Shown: positions 56,992-64,000 of the stretch, piece after piece
Layout of the letters: each line of letters opens with the position of its first letter
How positions within the stretch are numbered: the stretch's first letter is position 1
Assembly (NCBI GenBank): GCA_011037195.1
Contig: JAAEAF010000640.1
Coordinates: forward strand, 62,001-126,000
DNA length: 64,000 bases
Source of the DNA: Triatoma infestans
Taxonomy: Eukaryota > Arthropoda > Insecta > Hemiptera > Reduviidae
Reading direction: 5' to 3'
Translations under genes and position numbers: made by a program
The notes under the pieces: generated by a model
Database searches by the model: none
What the model was told of the DNA's origin: nothing
The model's input: the letters and a program-made list of their open reading frames with translations, nothing else

Positions 56992-58430
56992 ATGAAAATA
57001 GTTTTGAAACATTGCTCTGATTTATTGTTAATTTATTTATTTATCAGTACAATCCATACTTTATTTAGTGGCACAAACACTATGAATGCTGGAGATAGTG
57101 TTGGGAGTGGGGATGCGCTTAATACTCAGTTGGATAAAATAAATTGTGATTTGAATATAATAAAAAAAGATTTGAGTGGGCTTGAAAAAATCATCAAATT
57201 ACATCAATCGCAACCATCGATATTAAAAAAGAAATTGGTAAATTTTCTATGAAATTAGAGAGAAATATTTAAAATACATGTAAACAATTTAAAGAATAAA
57301 AAAATGAAAACATTCATCGAAATAAAAAATTATCGATTTACAACGAGTTGTAACCGATTACTGCGGTTTCATCTGTCAAAATACAGTTAGCTTGACAAAA
57401 TTCCTCTTGATAAAAATGAAGAATTAATCTCTTATGTGAAAACGATAGCTAAAGAAATAGAATTCCTTTTCTGTGAAGAAATGGAAGAACGAAGAGTGTT
57501 TTGGTACCATCAATATTTGTAAAAAACTCACAAAAAGCAGCATTCCTGAAAACTGCCAAATTAAATATAAATAAATAAAACTGCGAACTTCTTGGAATCA
57601 CAAAAACACAATATGTATAAATGCATTTCTACCTCCATACAGTTATGCATTATTCAAACGATCAAAATCCATTATTGAAAGAAGGAAAATTGTTTCGAAC
57701 TGGGCCACGAAATTCTAAAATATAATTCTATATAATTCGGGGGTAAGCCGCAAATTACTGCAGATAATATAAGTGCTATACGACAATGCTGTGATGCTAA
57801 TATCTGATGAATCCTCTAGCTCTAATGAAATCCCGGTCTCTGAAGGAATATTACAAGGAAAGGTTTTAAGCCCGGCTCTGTTCTCCCATTATACATATAA
57901 CATTTTCCAAGTATTTAATGGCTCCGTAGGGATTGCCCTGTACAAAATCGAGATCTGCAAATGTTATTATACGCGGGTGACATAGTTTTGCTCTCACCTT
58001 CCTGGATTGAGGCTGAAATAAAATTGAATTTATTAAAATATTAAAAAGTACTGTGATGAAAATTCGTTAAATGTAAATATTAAAAAAACAGTGACAATGG
58101 TATTTACTCAGACGGGGACATTGACAGAAAAGAAACTTCTATGGAAATCCCATGAAATATACTAGTTGGGAGTCCCAATTGATTCATCCACTAAATTTGT
58201 ACAGGCTACCAAGTAGTATTGGCTTTTTGCAGTGCATGGAGAGCACAGAATTCAAAATGAGGTGAAGATAACTACCAGTCTATCATGATGTGTTTTAGAA
58301 ATAATCTAATAAGTCGAGATGTCGAAACAATAGATATAGTCTCAGTTACCGGTAACTTAAGCACCTATGATTTAAATGAGCCACACTTCAAAATAATCAT
58401 GCATATAAGTAAGCTTAGCCAACTCCCTAT
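56992..58430 (+). pseudogene. Jockey-like non-LTR relic (possible ORF1 end, RT pieces)
   Basis: RT part: ESSSSNEIPVSEGILQGKVLSPALF (57795-57880), a damaged active site near 57965-57985 (LLYAGD-like), LNVNIKKTVTMVFTQ (58065) and LGVPIDSSTKFVQATK (58165), the same succession as at 375-760. Upstream, an 86-codon frame (56992-57252) and broken pieces such as CINAFLPPYSYALFKRSK (57620) may be its ORF1 product and linker; that part is tentative. Confidence 0.7.
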
Positions 58431-59109
58431 GTAAGCCTAACTAACATGGATACAGTTCAAATAAATAAGTAATTGTGATAGCAAATTTTACTTCCCCTCC
58501 TCACACTGCGACTGGGGGAAGTAATTTCAAAAATTTTATTTCGGAAGCACATTTTCAAAACACAAAAGGAAAAAGAGGACATTTCACCGGAAAATACTTG
58601 CCTCGAAGGTTACCTTAAGTTTAAAATAAATATTTCAACAAACGAAAAAGCGCACATAATTGAAACTGCGATGTTTTGGTAAAACCAATCGCATGTGACA
58701 AGGCAGGTGCGAGTTCACGAAAGTCGCTCTAAAAAACCTTTCAACCTCACTAGATTTCCAAGACTGGGGGAGGGGGGAATTATCTCGATTATGGCTTCAA
58801 CAATTTTCTTTATAAATTTGGAATGCTAACCACAAATTTTACAGTTATTACTCAGAAAAAATTGATTAATTGTATAGTTCTGGAAATCATAAGATGGTAC
58901 AATTTTATATTGTTCATGGGATTTGATGGATTAATTGAAATCACACCCAAGTAATATTGCAATTAGCACGTATCCCCATCATCACTAAATTAATTATAGC
59001 CACTAACTGTGAGTGAAAATTCCACGATTGACGAGGTTTATCGATTTGTCAAACTGTCACTAACTGCAGTCACAGAGAACCATTACAATACATTACTTCT
59101 TCTTATTGC
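58431..59109. other. Intronic non-coding
   Basis: AT-rich with scattered phrases resembling the dispersed repeat (ATTTCGGAAGCACATTTT, GGCTTCAACAATTTTCTTTA) too diverged to bound. Confidence 0.4.
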
Positions 59110-59909
59110 TAGTAAGAGAAGGTATTATAATCGTGTAAAATTTTCGATACTCATTTATAATCGGTTATACACGTTTTGAGGTCCCCTATGTCAGAAAAAG
59201 TGGTTTTCAAAAATTGGTCTGAGTGTATGTGTGTGGTCAGCATAATTCAATAACGGAAAATGGTAGAAAGTAGAAACTTGATATTTAGTTAAGTGCTAGC
59301 ATCAGACCTGATAATAAAGTTTTGATGAAAATCGGTTAAAAGCCGGAAGTGCCACTTTACTTTGTGACTTTTTTTTCAATTTTTTGAGATTTTCTCTAAA
59401 CCAGCTCCAACGATTTTCTTTAAACTTATTGTATCAACCACATATACAAAGAGCTACAAATTTTATTTGTAACATTTCTCCGGGAAAATTTTCATTTTAG
59501 GCGGCCTTTTGTGGGAGGGTGGGTTAATGTTTATCTATAAAGTGCTATTTTATTTTATTATACAATTCTATCAACTAAATATTAAATAGAATTCAATATT
59601 TTGCCAAAATTCCGAGTTTGAAGAAAATAGGTTGACCGGAAGTGCGTTTTTACTGAACAGTTTTTCAGTTTTTTGCGATTTTTTCCATAAAAACGACGGA
59701 TTCCATAAAATTTGCTGTACTAACCATACAGACCGAGATCTATCACTTTGGTTTGAAACTTTTTTCCGAGAAAGTTAATTTTAAGGAGTTCTGGTATGTG
59801 AGGGGAGTGGGGAGGTTATGCTTTCCTCAAATGATGCAAGGATGGATGGAAGATTCTCCCATTGATATGAAATAGAAGACTTGTAATGTTTTAGAAATAA
59901 AAATTATAA

Positions 59910-60129
59910 TTGTTGTGGTGGGGTTCCGCAGAGCTGGAAAAGCATCAGAGACATTTTCCGTGAGAGCTTGCTCCATTTTGTGGTCATCGACCGGTTTCGG
60001 GCATTCGCCCATCTTCAGGATGCGTTTGTCAGACAGTGTGATAACACAGACTTGCACAGAGCAAATTCAGTTTAACACTGTCTGACAACGTCACAAAATG
60101 ATGCAGGCTATCACGGAAAATGTCTCTGA
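59910..60129. mobile_element. Hammerhead-bearing foldback element, copy 5 (best ribozyme)
   Basis: Left arm TTGTTGTGGTGGGGTTCCGC to ATCGACCGGTTTCGG. The right arm is shorter, from CACAAAATGATGCAGGC to ATGTCTCTGA. Flanked by TAAAAATTATAA (59898-59909) and TAAAGATTATAA (60130-60141), a 12-bp duplication with one mismatch. It sits inside a dispersed-repeat copy. Confidence 0.88.
59985..60022 (-). ncRNA. Hammerhead ribozyme-like motif, all core bases present
   Basis: On the minus strand: CATC (stem I), CTGAAGA (core, any base allowed at position 7), T unpaired, stem II GGGC-loop GAAT-GCCC, GAAA, palindromic ACCGGT as stem III, cleavage after C of GTC, then GATG closing stem I. The extra T before stem II departs from the canonical G10.1-C11.1 geometry. 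The zero-loop stem III suggests it needs a dimer, as reported for minimal hammerheads in Penelope-like elements. Confidence 0.7.
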
Positions 60130-60220
60130 TAAAGATTATAAGTTGGAAAAAATTTGTCTATTAAATGCTAGTAAAATGCATTAGGAGAAAGTTGAGTGAG
60201 TACTTCACCCCATATTTTTT

Positions 60221-61024
60221 TAATAATCAGGCACTTGCAAAAATATGTATTTACGAAGGAAACTCAGATTAGAAAATGTTTTACGAACGTAGATCTTCAT
60301 CTGCTTAAACGAGGCAATAAAAAATAAAGCTAACCTCTCTTCATCGCAAATAATTGAAATAAATGAAAGAGATTTTCAACCGCCATAACAAAGAAATAGC
60401 CAACAGTTTTTAAACTAGATAAATTGAATAGGTTTTCAAAGTGATGAGAGAATGACGTAGCTTGTTGATAAATGAACTGAAGGAAAGCAGAGTAGTAGAC
60501 TTGGAATAAGGACGGAAAAGGTGGCTGGGGTAATACTGGCTGGAAAATGCGTTTAACACTACTAGAAGAATGATCTGAAATAGGGTTATTTTGAACGGAC
60601 TAGCTACTGAGGCTCTGATGTCATTGATCTGGAGACGGAAGGTGGAGGAAGGCTGTGTGCGCGAAGGCGGCAAGGAGAAGAACCTTATGTGATAAATAAA
60701 TCCAACATTCTCTCTCTCACTCACTCATACTCACTAATTCCATACACACACACACAAACACAAACTCCTGTACTCATACAATATACATTACATTGTATAG
60801 AGTATACAATATACATGCAGTGTCGGAACGAATTACATTCAGTAAAACATGAGCCAAAAGCTGCTCACTAACCAGTAAATCTCTGGCCTACTAGATACCA
60901 ATGAAGTTTAACCACATTTTCTGTGCAGTACATGGCACCCAACTACTGAAGACTGTTATAATGCGATACGTAAAAAAAAAAAAAAAAAAAAAAAAAATAT
61001 ATATAATAATATATATATAATCTG
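60221..61024. other. Intronic non-coding; poly(A) run
   Basis: Poly(A) at 60971-60996 followed by ATAT. A CA patch at 60744-60765. No gene. Confidence 0.55.
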
Positions 61025-61495
61025 GGCTTGAAATACACCACACGACCTACTGCCAGTTCACCAAATTGTAATTGACAAAATATTTTCAAACATGATTTTT
61101 ACTAAATGTTGTAGTGGTTGGTTCCGAAGAGCTGGAAAACAACAGAGACATTTTCCGTGGTAGCCTGCTTCACTTTGTGGTCATCCACAAGACAGGAAAA
61201 ATAACATGAAGCTCAAATTTCATATTCCGTTTAGTTATCAGCAGCGCATCTAACACGAATGGTTCAGTTACCGGAAGTGAGACTATACTGATTGGTTTTT
61301 AGTTTGTTTTTTTGCGATTTCTGGCAAAAATGGCGATTTCTCAATGACTGCCTATCATTTTTATTTAAAACATTTTGTCAAGATTTTTTTAATTAATTTT
61401 AGTGGAGTTTTGGGAGGCTGAAATGGTAATTTTCATCTTAAGTGCCATTTCAGAATAATGTATAGTTCTAACCCCCCCTTTTCGGATAACTTGAT
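61025..61495. repeat. Dispersed-repeat fragments in opposite orientation
   Basis: Plus-strand start fragment at 61022-61095 (GGGCTTGAAATACACCACAC, ACCAAATTGTAATTGACAAA) and a minus-strand fragment at about 61210-61495 (CAGTTACCGGAAGTGAGAC, ATTTAAAACATTTTGTC). A foldback-family arm lies between them. Confidence 0.6.
61112..61195 (+). mobile_element. Foldback element of the hammerhead family, single arm
   Basis: TGTTGTAGTGGTTGGTTCCG through GACATTTTCCGTGGTAGCC to TTTGTGGTCATCCACAAG. Only the left arm is present, and it stops at the position where ribozyme sequence would begin. Confidence 0.7.
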
Positions 61496-61757
61496 TTTAT
61501 GGGTGCTCTGGTGTGGTGAACCTATGCGTTAGGCTTAAAGTTAAACTGCTAAGAAGTGTTTCTGAGCTGTTGAGACAGAGGGCTCTGACTGCTAGGAATT
61601 CTAGTGCAATCCCACCATCTTGATTTAGCCCAACTAAACGTTAAGTAAATATTGAAAATTAGCCAATTAAATTGTAATAATTGCTGCTGTGTGGTTGGGT
61701 CCGCACAGCTGGAATGCATCACAGTGAAGTTCCAAGCTAGCTGCTTCATTTTGTGGT

Positions 61758-61795
61758 CATCGACCGATTTTTGGTGTACGCCATTCGTCAGGATG
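61758..61795 (-). ncRNA. Hammerhead-like motif, diverged (left arm)
   Basis: CATC, CTGACGA (core acceptable), a weak stem II (GG...CC), AAAAA in place of GAAA, TCGGTC, GATG. Loss of G12 predicts no activity. Confidence 0.5.
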
Positions 61796-61882
61796 TCTTG
61801 ATAAACAAGTGATCACGTGCACAGTCTGTAAAAACTGATTTTGCTCTAAGCAAGTCTGTGTAATCATGCTGTTTATCCAAGA

Positions 61883-61919
61883 CATACTGATGATGGGCGA
61901 AGCTCAAAACCGGTTGATG
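61883..61919 (+). ncRNA. Hammerhead-like motif, diverged (right arm)
   Basis: CATA, CTGATGA (canonical core), GGGC/GCTC stem II, AAAA in place of GAAA, CCGGTT (cleavage base T), GATG. Stem I has one lost pair and G12 is lost. Confidence 0.5.
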
Positions 61920-62354
61920 ACCACAAAATGAAGCAGACTATATCAACACGGATATAGTAATAATAATTGTATTAAGAGAAAACCGTGTCAGTGTTTCACA
62001 TTAAGTTTTTTATTTATGTTGCATTGTTTTATATGTTGTGCATTGTTTTTTATGTCATGCGCTAGAATCAAAAGAAAATCATCAGTGATTGATTCCTAAA
62101 CTAGTATGTTTGTATGTATTCCTCGAATACTCTAAATCTATGGGAATTCCAGGCTGTTGGGCCGCGCGTGTAGCTTTTGGTGGTCCGATGACTATTTGAG
62201 CTCTACTACCGCAGTACATTTTTGCATAGTCACATCCATAAGGTTTGAAATATAAGCAAAGATTTGTTTCTTTATTTTTTTCCCCAATCGCACTGACTAA
62301 TCTCAATATAAAATAAAATTAGACTGCAGAGCAGCTCGCTATATGTCCTCTCAC

Positions 62355-62644
62355 CTGATTATTATTGGTCAAATTTCTTGACGTATCAACAGAAAGTTTG
62401 ATTCCATAATTGCCACCGCTGGTGATGACACCACAAGGAAATCTGGCTTTCGCCTGAGTGGTATTGGTCCAAGTCAGCGGTATAGTGCCCATATGTTGCC
62501 AATCTTGTTCGGTGCCACGTTGTAATAAGTGCAGTCTACCTGTTAGTCCGGCCCATCCTCCTTGCACATGCACTTCTAGATCACCAGACAGGGCTACATG
62601 CCCGGATGGTACAACAACCTCCAGACCCCCGTCCACCACCCACT
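62355..62644 (-). CDS. THSD1-like protein, coding exon (most 5' exon found)
   Basis: 290 bp. Acceptor TGTGTTACAG|AGTGGG (62645/62644) and donor AATCAG|GTGAGAGG (62355/62354). The first two bases finish a split codon; then 96 codons run to phase 0. It begins WVVDGGLEVVVPSGHVALSG and includes HLLQRGTEQDW, WTNTTQAKARFPCG (N-glycosylation sequon NTT) and TSGGNYGIKLSVDTSRNLT. In vertebrate THSD1 (from memory) the mature N-terminus has the analogous P-x-x-V-A-L-S pattern, followed by a domain that runs into L-x-V-x-W-P, as the next exon does here. The signal-peptide exon must lie upstream, probably beyond 64000. Identity is by motif pattern only. Confidence 0.8.
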
Positions 62645-62849
62645 CTGTAACACACAACAATATATACGTTTTTCTACTATAGTTGAATAATGTGACATTT
62701 ATTCCACTGAAATCAACAATGTTGCCATCTTCCAATTGAACAAACTTTAATCTTTGAATGAAATTTCTAAATTATATTAATTATATTAAAATAAAATAGA
62801 AGTTCTTAAATTAAACAACATTTAACATTTTAACATCATTGAATATGTT

Positions 62850-62970
62850 GATGGATCCGCGTTGCTGGAAAACAAACTGAATTTTATCGTCACTGCTTGC
62901 TTCTTTTGGTGCTTCTGACCGGTTTCAGGTTGTTATCCATTGTCAGAATAAGGCTATCAAGTTTCTGTAG
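62850..62970 (-). mobile_element. Foldback element of the hammerhead family, highly diverged copy
   Basis: GTTGATGGATCCGCGTTGCTG, ACTGCTTGCTTCTTTTGGTG and CTGACCGGTTTCAGG recall the left arm. On the minus strand, 62948-62912 gives CTGACAA, a GG/CC stem, GAAA, CCGGTC. Stem I is poor. Oldest copy seen. Confidence 0.5.
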
Positions 62971-64000
62971 CGAGTTCACTACAACTTTAGGCTTCTGTTT
63001 AAACAAGATTTAATAACTATTATCGTTTTATAAATTATGTTGTATACCTATAGGGACTCAATAATTGTATATACATATAATTCTAAGTGTATGTAAATTT
63101 TGGCTGCGCTGGAGAATTTGTTTTGTATTAAATTTTATGGCGTCGATTGCTCTGGCCTTTAGCCATATACTTTGTCTTCTACTTTGTCAAGTAGACGCTA
63201 CGCGACGAACGAGACGCTATGAACAATGACGCCTAATATACTTCTAATAAATCATATTACAACTACTACCACACCAGTAAATACGTTATTCTATAAATGC
63301 ACCATTCTAATATATAATAATAAATAACCTACTTATAAAAGTGGCTTGGAATACTAGATATTTCTCCCGGCCCTTTAATGCTAAGCTAAAACTTTGCACC
63401 AGCAAACACTTTCACATTCATGCAGGTGCTGGGGTTGCCAATCCCGGCTCAGACCCACCCCTCCAAGAGTCAGTGGCTCCCGAGTTAAAATAGTGCAGGG
63501 AAGGCTTCCTACATGACCAAAAGTTGCCACCCCTGGCCGGTATTGGCCCCCCACACTCATTCACACGTATCTTCATACCTATATCTAAATCTAATTCTAA
63601 ATCTTATACTATCACTAACAAACTAGTGGGATTGTAGTACTCGATACTTAACGTTACACGATGTAAAGCTTTATATATAGAAGAGACAGAGGAAGATAGA
63701 AAGCAGTGGAAACAATGGGAAGCGATGTACTGCCACAGTTAGTGCTTGTCTAGCCTACATAAATCTACATCACTCAATCCTCTTTCCCGCTAATAAATTA
63801 CTTTCATATAAGTTACATTCATTCTTTCGTAACTATATACAACTATGTATTAAAATTGCGCAATTATATATTTCTAAACATCCCCAGTGCTTTTAAGAAA
63901 CCAATTACTTCTCTCATCTTATCTCATTCAACCAGATTCTCATTCTGACTGTCTGACAAGTTATACAGCTGTTGCATATCATTTATTCTCTACAAGAGCA
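62971..64000. other. 5' intronic end region
   Basis: Would be the intron upstream of the exon at 62355-62644. No signal-peptide exon with a good donor was found on the minus strand. Contains the two-copy block listed separately. Confidence 0.45.
63405..63575 (-). repeat. Two-copy conserved block (partner at 17575-17775)
   Basis: Contains GCAGGTGCTGGGGTTGCCA, GGCTCAGACCCACCCCTCC, GTGGCTCCCG and AAAAGTTGCCACCCCTGGC in reverse order and strand relative to the partner. Confidence 0.75.

Larger units (their letters stand above)
59110..60220 (-). repeat. Dispersed repeat (TTCCGG family), reversed copy split by a foldback element
   Basis: On the plus strand it starts at its end-hairpin (CTTATTGCTAGTAAGAGAAGG, 59105-59125) and finishes near GAGAAAGTTGAGTGAGTACT (60185-60204), with internal GCCGGAAGTGCCACTTTAC (59342) and GACCGGAAGTGCG (59634). 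Interrupted by the insertion at 59910-60129. Confidence 0.78.
61678..61950. mobile_element. Hammerhead-bearing foldback element, copy 7, with two opposed ribozyme segments
   Basis: Left arm TGCTGCTGTGTGGTTGGGTCC to GGTCATCGACCGATTTTTGG, right arm from AACCGGTTGATGACCAC to AATGAAGCAGAC. Both arms carry a ribozyme segment next to the centre, one per strand. Candidate duplications TAATAATT (61674-61681) and TAATAATAATT near 61950. Confidence 0.75.

Noticed and set aside
6658..62970. Foldback family as a cut-and-paste MITE
   Set aside because: Duplications of 8, 10, 12 and 13 bp and variable truncation of either arm do not fit a fixed-length DNA-transposase duplication.
1..64000. CRISPR array or bacterial operon
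   Set aside because: No regularly spaced short repeats with unique spacers; gene structure and elements are eukaryotic.

Overview
This window is animal nuclear DNA, most likely from an arthropod with a large, AT-rich, repeat-laden genome. The evidence is canonical GT-AG introns, many microsatellites, and broken copies of BEL/Pao, Ty3/gypsy, R1-like, RTE-like, jockey-like, mariner and hAT-like elements. I see no prokaryotic gene organisation. Species assignment is not possible from the sequence alone.

One host gene can be supported. It runs on the minus strand and crosses almost the whole window as four coding exons at 62355-62644, 39161-39379, 22717-22878 and 11195-11546. The splice sites are good and the reading phases are compatible. 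The introns are about 23.0, 16.3 and 11.2 kb. The 340 or so encoded residues resemble the extracellular region in front of the thrombospondin type-1 repeat of THSD1. The first exon (signal peptide) and the exons with the TSP1 repeat, membrane segment and tail were not found and probably lie outside the window. Nearly every mobile element listed is therefore intronic to this gene.

Layout: 1-11.2 kb holds decayed non-LTR fragments (RT and RNase H) and AT-rich sequence. 15-22 kb holds R1-like debris, a mariner relic, a hairpin and a hAT-type element with an 8-bp duplication. 26.8-29.2 kb holds a young 5'-truncated retrotransposon with an exact 13-bp target duplication, then an older jockey-like relic. 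32-34.3 kb holds an R1-like element inserted in a dispersed repeat. 37-43 kb is dominated by that dispersed repeat (about 0.7-0.9 kb). 43.2-55.7 kb is one copy of the same repeat split by a BEL/Pao element; the BEL 5' LTR is split by a gypsy element and its 3' LTR by an RTE-like element. 55-64 kb holds more repeat copies, a non-LTR relic and several copies of a foldback element.

The most interesting signal is that foldback element. It is present in about ten copies, with arms near the motif ACCGGTCGATGACC. At least five copies carry 8-13 bp target duplications, and its centre folds as a hammerhead-ribozyme-like motif (stem I CATC/GATG, core CTGANGA, stem II, GAAA, ACCGGT, cleavage site GTC). 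The best copy is on the minus strand at 59985-60022. Penelope-like retroelements are known to carry hammerheads, but no Penelope-type RT is visible here, so this may be a non-autonomous, hammerhead-bearing inverted retroposon.
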